Shown here piece after piece: positions 28,006 to 36,022 of a stretch of DNA of 64,000 nt. The translations under genes were made by a program, and so were the position numbers. Within the stretch, counting starts at the first letter, position 1. Every line of letters begins with the position of its first letter. This DNA is from DATHBD01 sp035296325 (GTDB lineage: Bacteria > Actinomycetota > Actinomycetes > Mycobacteriales > Micromonosporaceae). Below the pieces are notes generated by a model, which saw only the letters and a program-made list of their open reading frames with translations, was not told where the DNA came from and made no database searches. The stretch lies in NCBI GenBank assembly GCA_035296325.1, contig DATHBD010000002.1, positions 62,001 through 126,000 on the forward strand, given 5' to 3'.

Positions 28006-28033
28006 GCTAGGTAGCGTTGCTTGCTAGATAGCG
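28006..28033. promoter_or_regulatory. Tandem GCTAnnTAGC operators before the PadR gene
   Basis: GCTAGGTAGCG (28006-28016) and GCTAGATAGCG (28023-28033) are direct copies 17 bp apart, each holding the palindrome GCTAnnTAGC. TACTGT (28035-28040), 6 nt before GTG 28047, is a fitting -10, so a bound repressor would block RNA polymerase. Probably autoregulation by PadR. Confidence 0.55.
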
Positions 28034-28046
28034 GTACTGTATAGAT

Positions 28047-28397
28047 GTGCCAGATGCCGACCGGTCATGGCCCGCGCAGTGGATGCGTGGGGTGTTGGAA
28101 CTGTGTGTCCTCGCGCTCATCGCGGAGCGGGAGACCTATGGCTACGAGATCGCGCACCGACTGGAGGCGGCTGGGATGGGAAAGATCAAGGGCGGCACGC
28201 TGTACCCCATTCTCATGCGGCTGTCCGAGGACGACCTGGTCGGATCGGTCTGGCGGGACGGGGAAAGTGGGCCCGGCCGCAAGTTCTTCCACGTCACCGA
28301 CCGCGGACGCAGCGAGCTGAGCCGTCGTCGCGAGGAATGGGCCGGCTTCGTCACGGTGACGACCGCGCTGCTGACCGAGACCGCCAAGGGGGAGTGA
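28047..28397 (+). CDS. PadR-family transcriptional regulator
   Basis: 116 aa from GTG 28047 (leaderless geometry with TACTGT). Winged helix: WMRGVLELCVLALIAERETYGYEIAHRLEAAGMGKIKGGTLYPIL, then RKFFHVTDRGRSELSRRREEW. This is the short PadR-s2 form with a dimerising C-terminal helix. Its stop overlaps the next ATG by one base. PadR/HAAS pairs are common, with PadR repressing the operon until an inducer, often a drug or stress, binds. Confidence 0.87.
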   Translation: MPDADRSWPAQWMRGVLELCVLALIAERETYGYEIAHRLEAAGMGKIKGGTLYPILMRLSEDDLVGSVWRDGESGPGRKFFHVTDRGRSELSRRREEWAGFVTVTTALLTETAKGE

Positions 28398-29113
28398 TGG
28401 CTGAAACCTACGTCGATCAGTTGGTGCTCGAGCTTCGGATGCGCGAACTGCCCGGGGCGCGGATCGGTGAGGTGGTCGCCGAGGTGGAGGCCCACGTCGC
28501 GGAGTCCGGCGACGATCCAGCCGACGCATTCGGTTCGCCGCGGGAGTACGCGGAGCGGGTGATCAACGCCGTCGCCGTCGTCCGGCCGGCCGGGAAGTCG
28601 TGGTGGTCCCGGCTGAAGTTGGTTGGCGTGGGCGTCGGTGCGCTGCTGTTCATGGACGGCGTCGTCGGCCTGATCGAGGGCGGTGAGGCGACGTTGACGC
28701 CCGGGAAGCTCATTTCGGCCGCGGTCATCCCGATCGCGGCGGTGATCGTGCTGCGCGCGGTGGCCCGGCCGCCCGACGGTCCGGAGACGAGGCTGGCCCG
28801 GACGACGCGCCAGTGGCTGATCCCGATCGGCTGCCTTGTCGCCTTTTACGGCATCCTCGGCGGGCTCTCATTCCTGGATGAGCCGGTCCTCGGCCGCTAC
28901 CCGTCCTGGCTCGCGCTCCTGGTCGGAGCGACGCTGATCGTGCCGCTGCTGATTGTGCCGATCGCATCCCATCGCGACGCGGTGATCGACCCCCGGACCG
29001 GTCGAGACCGGTACGGGCGGCCGTGGCTGATCTTTGCCATCATGGTCGGCATCCTGGCGTTGGAGGTCGGCGTCTTCGCCCTGGTCGTGGCGTTCACCGG
29101 CGACGGTGGCTGA
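28397..29113 (+). CDS. HAAS-domain membrane protein, PadR partner
   Basis: 238 aa. The N-terminal about 65 residues (YVDQLVLELRMRELPGARIGEVVAEVEAHVAESGDDPADAFGSPREYAERV) match the HAAS/DUF1700 helical domain that accompanies PadR regulators. Five hydrophobic helices follow (about 78-95, 105-122, 140-160, 170-190, 215-235). Likely a membrane sensor or effector of the PadR pair; no enzymatic motif. Confidence 0.75.
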   Translation: MAETYVDQLVLELRMRELPGARIGEVVAEVEAHVAESGDDPADAFGSPREYAERVINAVAVVRPAGKSWWSRLKLVGVGVGALLFMDGVVGLIEGGEATLTPGKLISAAVIPIAAVIVLRAVARPPDGPETRLARTTRQWLIPIGCLVAFYGILGGLSFLDEPVLGRYPSWLALLVGATLIVPLLIVPIASHRDAVIDPRTGRDRYGRPWLIFAIMVGILALEVGVFALVVAFTGDGG

Positions 29114-29128
29114 TGCCCGCCCGGCCTT

Positions 29129-31156
29129 TCACCGATGGGAAGCCGCGCCGTCGCGCGCCGCGATGATCTCGCGCGGCCGTAGCGTCCGCGCCGGCGCGAC
29201 CCGGTTCCGGCCACCGCTCTTGGCTTCGTAGAGCGCCCCGTCCACCGCGCCGAGCAGGTCAGCGGCTGTCATCGAAGAGTCCGGCTGCGTCGTCGCCACC
29301 CCTATGCTCACGGTGAACATCGGCTGGGCGGCGGTGGGACCAACGGCGTGCAGCACCTTGACGGCGTGCAGAACCCGGGCCGCGACGGTGGCGGCGCCGG
29401 CGGCGTCGGTGTTCGGCAGGATCACCGCGAATTCATCGCCCCCGTACCGCACGGCCAGGTCGGTAGGGGACCACGACGCCTGCGTGAGGCAGGTCGCCAG
29501 GTGCTTCAGGCACTCATCTCCGTGGATGTGGCCGTACGTGTCGTTGAGGTCCTTGAACCGGTCAATGTCGATGAAGAGCAGGGACAGGTACCGGTTGCTG
29601 CCGATGTGGGCCTCCCACTGCTCCTGGAAGTAGGCATCGAAGGCGGATCGGTTCGCGATGCCGGTCAGCGCGTCCGATCGGGTCAGCCGGTGCAGTTCCG
29701 CGTTGGCCCGCCGCAGGTCCTCCTCCGCCCGGGCCCGGATGGCGACCTGATCCCGTAACTCCTGGGTGCGCTGCACCACCAGCGCCTCGAGCGACTCGGC
29801 ATGCCCCTGGGTGCGCCGTAGGGTGTCCAGAGTCCGGCTCAGGTCCATCCGCAGGACCTCGCCGACGAACCGGTCGGAAGCCTCCTGCTCGAAGAGCACG
29901 TAGCCCAGTTCGTTCTCCTCGACGGCCAGCGGCTGGAGCATCAGGCAGCCGCGGGTCAGCTCCACCTGAAGACTTTGTGGCAGCAACTCGGCGATGGGGA
30001 ACGGCTCGCCCTGCGGGGTGAGCACCGTGCGCGCGCCATGCTGCGCGAGGGCAACCACCCCATGCGTGACGTCCTGGCCCGACTGCTGCTGGTACAGCAC
30101 CACGAGGCACCGTCGCAGGCCGAGCCTGGGGATGTTCCGACTGAGTTCCCGAAGCACCGCGTCGGTGGTCCGACAGCCCATGAAGGCACGGTTCATCGAC
30201 AGCGCCCGGTCCATCAACGCCAGAGAGTTCGAGCGCCCGGAGACCCCGGGGTCGGGCGCCGCAGGAGGAACGTTCGGACGCCCACCGGTCCCGGTCGAGC
30301 CACGGACGATGAGCGTGCTCGGTACGACCAGGTGGCCGTGGGCCGGGGCGCCGTCGATGCGTTCCAGCAGGGCCGAGGCGGCTGCAACGCCCTGCCCGAA
30401 CAGTTCCTGGCTGACGGTGGTCAGGGGTGGGTCGCTCTCCTGGGCCATCGTGTCGTCGTCAAACCCGGTCACCATGATGTCGGCGGGCACGCTGAGTCCT
30501 GCGTCGTTCAGCGCATCCAGCACGCCCAGCGCGGAGCGGTCGTTGAGCGCCACGAAGGCGTCCACCCGTGAGCCGTCGGCAAGGAACTGGGTGGCCGCCG
30601 CGTGCGCCGCGTCCCGATCGAAGTGCCCCTCCAGCACACAGCCCGCGCGCAGGGTGAGACCCCGGGCTGACAGTTCCGAACGGATCACCTCCTCACGCTC
30701 CAACGAGTCCGGGTGGTGGGCCGATCCCCGGACGATCGCAAGATCTACGACTCCCAGGTCGTCGAGCAGGTGCCTCATGAGGGCCCGCAACCCGGACACG
30801 TTGTCGGCGCCGACGGAAGATCCGTCCGCCAGCGGTGATCCGGCGTGTACCACGTGCAGTGAGCCGATGGAAGCCAGGAGGGCGGTGAGGTCATCCTGCG
30901 ATGCGCTGTCCGTGAGCATCGTCGTGATCACGCCGCTGAACCCGCCGGATTGCATCAGCCGCCGGGCCGGCGAGCGGATCTGCCGCGCGAACGGATCATT
31001 GACGTACACGGTCACCGGGATCTCGGTCCGGTCCAGCACGCTGCGGATCCCGTCGAGGAGCAGGGTCTGGTAAGCGTTCACCTGGTCCAAGATGATCAAG
31101 ATAGGCCTGTGGGGCCTCGCCATGGGCTGGCGCCACGTCCTGACCATGCTTGACAT
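29129..31156 (-). CDS. Diguanylate cyclase with LacI-type ligand-binding sensor
   Basis: 675 aa. Residues about 17-270 are a periplasmic-binding-protein-like (LacI effector) fold: PILIILDQVNAYQTLLLDGI, GSLHVVHAGSPL, DAFVALNDRSALGVLDAL and IMVTGFDDDTMAQESDPPLTTV. No helix-turn-helix precedes it and no signal peptide or membrane helix is seen, so it is a cytosolic sensor. A middle helical/GAF-like region and coiled coil follow (TLDTLRRTQGHAESLEAL). The GGDEF domain has DALTGIANR, DIDRFKDLND and RYGGDEF intact; the inhibitory RxxD site is absent (SPTD). It makes c-di-GMP, presumably in response to a sugar-like ligand. An alternative start is ATG 31123. Confidence 0.83.
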   Translation of the reverse strand: MSSMVRTWRQPMARPHRPILIILDQVNAYQTLLLDGIRSVLDRTEIPVTVYVNDPFARQIRSPARRLMQSGGFSGVITTMLTDSASQDDLTALLASIGSLHVVHAGSPLADGSSVGADNVSGLRALMRHLLDDLGVVDLAIVRGSAHHPDSLEREEVIRSELSARGLTLRAGCVLEGHFDRDAAHAAATQFLADGSRVDAFVALNDRSALGVLDALNDAGLSVPADIMVTGFDDDTMAQESDPPLTTVSQELFGQGVAAASALLERIDGAPAHGHLVVPSTLIVRGSTGTGGRPNVPPAAPDPGVSGRSNSLALMDRALSMNRAFMGCRTTDAVLRELSRNIPRLGLRRCLVVLYQQQSGQDVTHGVVALAQHGARTVLTPQGEPFPIAELLPQSLQVELTRGCLMLQPLAVEENELGYVLFEQEASDRFVGEVLRMDLSRTLDTLRRTQGHAESLEALVVQRTQELRDQVAIRARAEEDLRRANAELHRLTRSDALTGIANRSAFDAYFQEQWEAHIGSNRYLSLLFIDIDRFKDLNDTYGHIHGDECLKHLATCLTQASWSPTDLAVRYGGDEFAVILPNTDAAGAATVAARVLHAVKVLHAVGPTAAQPMFTVSIGVATTQPDSSMTAADLLGAVDGALYEAKSGGRNRVAPARTLRPREIIAARDGAASHR

Positions 31157-31161
31157 ATCGG

Positions 31162-31199
31162 CGGGAAAGTCCCGAACCTGAGCGGTTCTTCCCGAACCT
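31162..31199. promoter_or_regulatory. CGGGA-AAG-TCCCG palindrome and two TCCCGAACCT repeats
   Basis: CGGGA (31162-31166) and TCCCG (31170-31174) form a perfect palindrome around AAG. TCCCGAACCT occurs at 31170-31179 and 31190-31199, exactly 20 bp apart (two helical turns). The site lies between divergent genes for the cyclase and the DosR-like regulator. The GGGA-n3-TCCC core resembles DosR boxes. Confidence 0.5.
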
Positions 31200-31306
31200 C
31201 GCGCGCGTCGCGGACGCGGGCTCTACCACGTCGTCGTGGCGGGCTCCCGCCCGGTCGATCGGTACGCCGGTGGCCCGCGCGATCGCAGATGGGATAGTAA
31301 TGAGCC

Positions 31307-31954
31307 ATGATTAGGGTTTTTCTCCTCGACGACCACGAGGTGGTCCGGCGCGGTCTGCGTGACATGCTTGAGCGCGAAGGCGATATCGAGGTTGTCGGCG
31401 AGTCGGGATCCGCCGTGGAAGCCACCCACCGCATCCCGGCCCTGCGGCCCGACGTGGCGGTGCTGGACGGGCGGCTGCCGGATGGCAGCGGTATCGACGT
31501 CTGCCGGGACGTCCGCTCGGTGGACCCGTCGATCAGGGCGTTGATCCTGACCTCGTACGAGGATGATGAGGCCCTTTTCGGGGCCATCATGGCCGGGGCG
31601 TCGGGCTACGTGCTGAAGCAGATCCGCGGCACCGATCTCGTCGACGGCATCCGCCGGGTGGCGGCGGGGCAGTCCCTGTTGGATCCCGCGGTGACCGCGC
31701 GCGTCCTGGACCGGATCCGGCGGGGGCCGGAGCAGCCGGATGAACTTCGTACCCTCACCGATCAGGAGCGGCGCATCCTGACGCTGGTCGCCGAAGGGTT
31801 GACCAACCGGGAAATCGCCGGGCGGATGTTCCTGGCCGAGAAGACGGTGAAGAACTATGTCTCCAGCCTGCTGGCCAAACTGGGTCTGGAACGTCGTACG
31901 CAGGCAGCCGTCCTGGCCGCCAAGCTGCTCGGTACCACGAAGCATGAGCCCTGA
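31307..31954 (+). CDS. DosR/NarL-type response regulator
   Basis: 215 aa. The receiver has the DD acidic pair (FLLDDHE), phospho-Asp54 (VAVLDGRLPDGSG) and Lys in YVLKQI. The C-terminal LuxR helix-turn-helix reads LTDQERRILTLVAEGLTNREIAGRMFLAEKTVKNYVSSLLAKLG. VLKQIRGTDLVDGIRRVAAG and the ERRTQAAVLAA end are close to mycobacterial DosR, which controls hypoxia and nitric oxide response. No kinase lies beside it. The neighbouring Acg-like nitroreductase is a typical DosR target. Confidence 0.85.
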   Translation: MIRVFLLDDHEVVRRGLRDMLEREGDIEVVGESGSAVEATHRIPALRPDVAVLDGRLPDGSGIDVCRDVRSVDPSIRALILTSYEDDEALFGAIMAGASGYVLKQIRGTDLVDGIRRVAAGQSLLDPAVTARVLDRIRRGPEQPDELRTLTDQERRILTLVAEGLTNREIAGRMFLAEKTVKNYVSSLLAKLGLERRTQAAVLAAKLLGTTKHEP

Positions 31955-32041
31955 AACCGGCAGCGACCAGTCCGGCGCGCAGTGGTGGTGTCGGCTCCTC
32001 AGGCGGAATGGGTCATTGCGCGGCGCCCTGGAGAGGGCTCG

Positions 32042-33019
32042 TCAGTCGACGAACTCGATGACCTGGTCGGACGGTAGCCGGGGCGGGTGCGGGGAGCCAG
32101 CGTGGTCTGGGTCGGTGGCCCCGATCCGGACGGCAAGGTAGGGATAACCGACGTTGGAGAGCATCCGGCGCAGGGCGTGGCGCGTCCCGGCCAGCTCCAC
32201 CGGCGCGCTGAAGGGCAGCAGCGTCAGCCCGTGCTCCGTCGCGGTGAGCCATGCTGCGCTGAGGGCCTCGCCGGCTCGTAGCCAGTCGACTGGACCGTCG
32301 CTGGCGCCGTAGAGCAGGGCATAGACGGCAGAGGTGTCATGGCCCGGCCCGGCGTCCAGCGTGCCTGGTCGACCGAAGTCGCGTTCCGCCACGGTTGTCG
32401 GCGGCAGGTTGGCCGGGATGGAGGAGTCCGGAATGCCGGTGCCCTCCGGGCGGTCCCCGCCGATCCAGTTGGCGAGCTCGGCCGCCATTCGTTCGTCGGC
32501 GTCCTCGGCCAACTGCGCCCGTTCCACGGCAACAGCCAGCTCGACCAGGTCCTCGCGGCGCACGGTATGAAACTGGACGCCCTCGGCGGTGACCGCAGCC
32601 GCCATGGCGTCGACTGCGGCCGGGTCCACCGGCTCCCCGGTCACCGTGCGCCGGTCGGTGTGGCGGAGCAGCATCGTCTGGACATGACGCATGTCACCCG
32701 GGTCCAGTTCGGTCCGTCGCGTCGGTCGGATCCGAGCCACCGGGTCTTCGTTGTGGCGCTCGACATCGAACTGCCAGGCCTCGGCGGCCAGTGCCACGCG
32801 AGCGTGGTGCAGCGCGGTGCCGCAGCTCATCATCAGCAGGTGACCCTGCGAGTCGAGCTCACGCAGTTGCCGGGTGCGCTGGGTGTGCAGCTCCAGCGCA
32901 TCGTCGCGGACCACCCAACGCCACGGCTGGGTGTTGTGGATCGACGGCGCGTGCCGCGCCGCCTCAGCCGCCCCGGTGAGCGCCTCGCGGGCGCTACGCA
33001 CCCCGGTCTCGTCGCTCAT
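32042..33019 (-). CDS. Acg-family nitroreductase-like protein
   Basis: 325 aa from ATG 33019 (ATG 33037 also possible). It begins with the HAPSIHNTQPWRW motif used by nitroreductases to bind FMN. A tandem duplicated half contains LLRHTDRRTVTGEPV, and the C-terminus GYPYLAVRIGATDPD matches Acg (Rv2032-like) proteins. These DosR-regulated proteins lie near DosR homologs in actinobacteria; they sequester FMN and many lack reductase activity. A role in hypoxic or nitrosative stress is inferred. Confidence 0.8.
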   Translation of the reverse strand: MSDETGVRSAREALTGAAEAARHAPSIHNTQPWRWVVRDDALELHTQRTRQLRELDSQGHLLMMSCGTALHHARVALAAEAWQFDVERHNEDPVARIRPTRRTELDPGDMRHVQTMLLRHTDRRTVTGEPVDPAAVDAMAAAVTAEGVQFHTVRREDLVELAVAVERAQLAEDADERMAAELANWIGGDRPEGTGIPDSSIPANLPPTTVAERDFGRPGTLDAGPGHDTSAVYALLYGASDGPVDWLRAGEALSAAWLTATEHGLTLLPFSAPVELAGTRHALRRMLSNVGYPYLAVRIGATDPDHAGSPHPPRLPSDQVIEFVD

Positions 33020-33406
33020 CTGCGCCTCGCCCCTCATCCGTCTCTGCCCACCGCCGCATCGCCGGTCCGACGTTGCCAAGGCCGTGGTGAACGTACGAGC
33101 CAGCCTACCGAGGGCAGGGCTGCCCCGCCCGTCGGCTTCCGATTGCCGCGCGGAAGGTGACGGCGCGCCACTCGCCCCGTCCGCGCTGGAATCCCGGTCC
33201 AGCCGGGACCTTCGGCAGTCCGCGGCGAGGCTTTGGTCTCTACCCGGCCCAGGGGTTGAACCGGCAGCCTTGGTCGAGGACGGCGAGGCATTGACACCCG
33301 TCCCTTGCGGTGCGCCGGAGCGGAGCTCTGTTCACCTTTGGGGGCGGGGCGCTGGCCACGGGCGCTGACTGCGCTGCAACAACCCGAAGCATGGAGGACA
33401 CCCAAG
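33020..33406. other. 387-bp divergent intergenic region
   Basis: The region lies between divergent genes. A partial DosR-like sequence, GGGACCTTCGGCAGTCC (33204-33220), is the only notable element. GGAGGA before ATG 33407 is the ribosome site. No supported coding frame or RNA was seen. Confidence 0.4.
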
Positions 33407-33877
33407 ATGACTACCTCTTTAACCGAGCGCAGCACCACCGCCACGTCCACCGGCCCGGCGACGGTGGTCCGGCTGTTGTCGTTGCTGTTGATCGCGGCCG
33501 GCGCGGTGATGCTGATCGCCGGCGCGGCAACCTGGCTCACCGTGCAGAACCAGCTCGGCGACGAGAAGATCACCGTCGCCGAGGATGCCGACCGGTACGC
33601 AGGTGAACTGGTGGACGGTCCCCTCACCGCGTACGAGGAGGCGAAGGTCATCGAGAAGCACTCGCTGGAGGCGAGCGGCGGCAAGACCTACGCTGAACTG
33701 GGCCGCGAGGACCCCACCCGGGCCACCGTGATGAACGGCTCGTTCCTCCGGGCCTCCCTGTTCACGTCGGTCGTGTCATTCGGTGTCGCCGCGATGGCGA
33801 TGGGGCTTGGCCTGCTGATCGCGATCATCGGCTACGCGCTGCTCTCCCTGTCGAAGCAGCTCTCCGTCCGATCCTGA
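33407..33877 (+). CDS. Small two-helix membrane protein (often labelled LigA-like)
   Basis: 156 aa from ATG 33407 with GGAGGA upstream. One hydrophobic helix at about 20-45 (VVRLLSLLLIAAGAVMLIAGAATWLTV) and a long one near the C-terminus (SLFTSVVSFGVAAMAMGLGLLIAIIGYALLSL), with an extracytoplasmic loop between (KITVAEDADRYAGELVDGPLTAYEEAKVIEKHS). Such proteins are often annotated aromatic ring-opening dioxygenase LigA in actinomycetes, but no dioxygenase motif is present. Function unknown. Confidence 0.7.
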   Translation: MTTSLTERSTTATSTGPATVVRLLSLLLIAAGAVMLIAGAATWLTVQNQLGDEKITVAEDADRYAGELVDGPLTAYEEAKVIEKHSLEASGGKTYAELGREDPTRATVMNGSFLRASLFTSVVSFGVAAMAMGLGLLIAIIGYALLSLSKQLSVRS

Positions 33878-33884
33878 ACATCGC

Positions 33885-33913
33885 GCCGGGACCACGCGCC
33901 GCGTGGTCCCGGC
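33885..33913. terminator. 13-bp hairpin terminator
   Basis: 33885-33897 pairs perfectly with 33901-33913 (3-nt loop), 8 nt after the stop of the small membrane protein gene. Confidence 0.75.
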
Positions 33914-34024
33914 CCGCCGTGACCTCGAAACACCGGTTGACGGCATGCCCCGGCCAAGGATTGATGGCAAGGTAGCTGAGCACGGTTCCGGGCAGGGCAA
34001 GCGGCAAGCGATGGACGGTGAGCG

Positions 34025-34987
34025 GTGGAGCGCGAAAATCGCGTGGTCGGTGCGGTGGTCGGCTCGGCTGTCGGCGATGCCCTGGGTGCGCCGTTCGAGT
34101 TCGGGCCGCCGTCGGTGCTCTCCCGACGGTTCCCGGACGCGTCCGACGCCGCCGGTGCGGAAATGTGCGGGGGTGGTGGGTGGGCTCCCGGTGAGGCCAC
34201 CGACGACACGCAGATGGCTCTGCTCGTCGCCGAGTCCCTGCTCGACGCCGGCGGGTTCGACGGTGCCGACATGTTCGGGCGCTTCTGCCGGTGGGCCGCC
34301 GCCGAACCGAAGGACATCGGCCTGCAGACCGATGCCGTGCTCAGCTCCGGGCTGCCCTGGGACCGCGCCGCGGCGGACTACTACGCCCGTCGCGGGCGGG
34401 CGGCGGGTAACGGGTCGCTGATGCGAACCACCCCGGCGGCAGTCTTCTTCGCAGGCCAGGGCCGCGCCGGCACCATGGACGCCGCCCGACGGATCTCGGC
34501 ACTCACGCACGGCGACCCCGCCGCCGGGGAGGGTTGCGCGATCTTCCACGAGCTGATCCGCATCGCGCTCGACGGCGGCGATCCGCTGAGAACGATCGCT
34601 GACGTACTCTCCGCCGTGGCCACCGACCACCGGCCCCGGTGGGTCACCGTCCTGGCCCCGGACTGGCACCCCGACCAGGCCACCGAAACCAACGGTGCCG
34701 TGTGGCCCACGCTCGGATCCGCGGTGTGGGCGTTGCGGACAACCTCGTCGTTCGACGCGGCGCTCCGCAAGGTGATCGATCTGGGCGGCGACACCGACAC
34801 CGTTGCTGCCGTGACGGGTGGGCTCGCCGGCGCGGTTTACGGCATCGATGCCATCCCGCACCGGTGGATCTCACCGCTGTTCGTCCAGCTACCCGGATTT
34901 GGCGACAAGCCGTGGACCCCAGGTGACCTGTCCGACCTTGCTGTCCGGCTCGACCACTCGTCCGGACCTCCCAAGTTGGCCCGTTGA
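34025..34987 (+). CDS. ADP-ribosylglycohydrolase family protein
   Basis: 320 aa from GTG 34025. An all-helical DraG-type fold: VGAVVGSAVGDALGAPFEF, the magnesium-binding ATDDTQMALL, GRAAGNGSLMRTTP and the C-terminal GGDTDTVAAVTGGLAGA that supplies the second set of metal ligands. It removes ADP-ribose from proteins or small molecules in the cytosol. The neighbours give no specific target. Terminal 13 bp separate it from the convergent kinase-like gene. Confidence 0.87.
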   Translation: MERENRVVGAVVGSAVGDALGAPFEFGPPSVLSRRFPDASDAAGAEMCGGGGWAPGEATDDTQMALLVAESLLDAGGFDGADMFGRFCRWAAAEPKDIGLQTDAVLSSGLPWDRAAADYYARRGRAAGNGSLMRTTPAAVFFAGQGRAGTMDAARRISALTHGDPAAGEGCAIFHELIRIALDGGDPLRTIADVLSAVATDHRPRWVTVLAPDWHPDQATETNGAVWPTLGSAVWALRTTSSFDAALRKVIDLGGDTDTVAAVTGGLAGAVYGIDAIPHRWISPLFVQLPGFGDKPWTPGDLSDLAVRLDHSSGPPKLAR

Positions 34988-34999
34988 CACGTCGTATCG

Positions 35000-35653
35000 T
35001 TACCGTGGCCGCGATCCGGCAAGATATGGAAAGGCCAGCGGCGGCGGACCGCCGGCTAGGCGCGTGCTGATGAGATCAGCGCATTCCTCCGGTCGGAGCA
35101 CCGAGGTATCGATCTCAAGGTCGTATATCCCCGGTGTATGCACCGCCTCATGCCACAAGCCCACCGGGTCCTCGACGGTGCCACCCTGGTTGTACCCTTC
35201 GCCGCCCCAGGTGGCACGGCGGCGTTCCATGGCCACCGCCACCGGGCAGCGCACACCGACGAACAGCACCGGCAGCCCCAGCAGTTGCCGGGCGCAGGTG
35301 CGCAGGATGTGCCGCGGAACGGAATAGGAGTCGTGGTGCACCGTGTCGACGACGACGTTGACGCCCAACCGGCTGTGTGCCGCTATCGCCGCGTACATGC
35401 CGCGATACAGCGTCACCACAGTGGGCTCGAGGTCGGGACGCTCACCGCCGGGCCGCAGGCCGATTCCAGGCTGGAACCGGGCCGGCGTCATCCGTTTGAA
35501 GAAGTCGACGCCGAGGTTCATCCACACGCCCTCGAACCTGGCCTGGATCGCGCCGGCGACGCTCGACTTTCCCGAGCGTGGCGGACCATTGAGGATCACG
35601 ATCTGGCCGGACGGCACCTCGATGTACGGTCCCTCCAAGACGTCATTGCCCAC
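35000..35653 (-). CDS. P-loop phosphotransferase (chloramphenicol phosphotransferase-like)
   Basis: 217 aa from GTG 35653. Walker A is GPPRSGKSS near the N-terminus, followed by WMNLGVDFF and RLGVNVVVDTVHHDS, with a late VLFVGVRCPVAVAMERR segment. This matches the CPT family that phosphorylates small alcohols with ATP. The actual substrate could be an antibiotic or a metabolite. C-terminal about 20 residues are loop-rich. A cytosolic enzyme. Confidence 0.75.
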   Translation of the reverse strand: MGNDVLEGPYIEVPSGQIVILNGPPRSGKSSVAGAIQARFEGVWMNLGVDFFKRMTPARFQPGIGLRPGGERPDLEPTVVTLYRGMYAAIAAHSRLGVNVVVDTVHHDSYSVPRHILRTCARQLLGLPVLFVGVRCPVAVAMERRRATWGGEGYNQGGTVEDPVGLWHEAVHTPGIYDLEIDTSVLRPEECADLISTRLAGGPPPLAFPYLAGSRPR

Positions 35654-35704
35654 CGCATCAACCTAACCGACACCGGACAGGGCGGCTTCACGAGTCGGGA
35701 TGCC

Positions 35705-35971
35705 ATGAGCGGCACGGAATTTCCGCCGTCGATCGGTAAGGTGGCATCGCGTGGGCTGGCGCTCAGCGGCTATACGCGTTATGACGAACTCACCAGCGTG
35801 ACGCGGGCGCAACTGTTGAAAATCCATGGCGTGGGCCCCAAGGCGATCGAGAGAGATCTCGCCACCGCCGGTCCTACGGCGGTGTCGCGGTGCCCTAATA
35901 TTCGAGGCGGTCGGTATTCGGCTTGCTCGTTGGAGGTTCGCCGCCCATATCGGCCTACATTGGACAGCTGA
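35705..35971 (+). CDS. Short helix-hairpin-helix protein
   Basis: 88 aa. MSGTEFPPSIGKVASRGLALSGYTRYDELT is followed by the HhH core LLKIHGVGPKAIERDL. Such small proteins bind DNA backbone phosphates nonspecifically. The C-terminal about 35 residues (RCPNIRGGRYSACSLEVRRPYRPTL) look unlike the domain's usual tail, so the gene may have a changed or degenerated 3' end. No ribosome site is evident. Confidence 0.5.
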   Translation: MSGTEFPPSIGKVASRGLALSGYTRYDELTSVTRAQLLKIHGVGPKAIERDLATAGPTAVSRCPNIRGGRYSACSLEVRRPYRPTLDS

Positions 35972-36007
35972 TCCGCCGCGCACGCCGATGCGTCGGATTG
36001 GCCGAGA

Positions 36008-36017
36008 TCACGGGGGA
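36008..36017 (+). promoter_or_regulatory. TCACGGGGGA leader motif, copy 1
   Basis: The 10-mer ends 5 nt before ATG 36023. Identical copies at the same distance precede the genes at 40820 and 42014. It includes the ribosome-binding purine run. Confidence 0.6.
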
Positions 36018-36022
36018 ACTGT

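Noticed and set aside
33407..33877. Aromatic ring-opening dioxygenase LigA
   Set aside because: Automatic label for similar proteins; there is no LigA fold, only two membrane helices.
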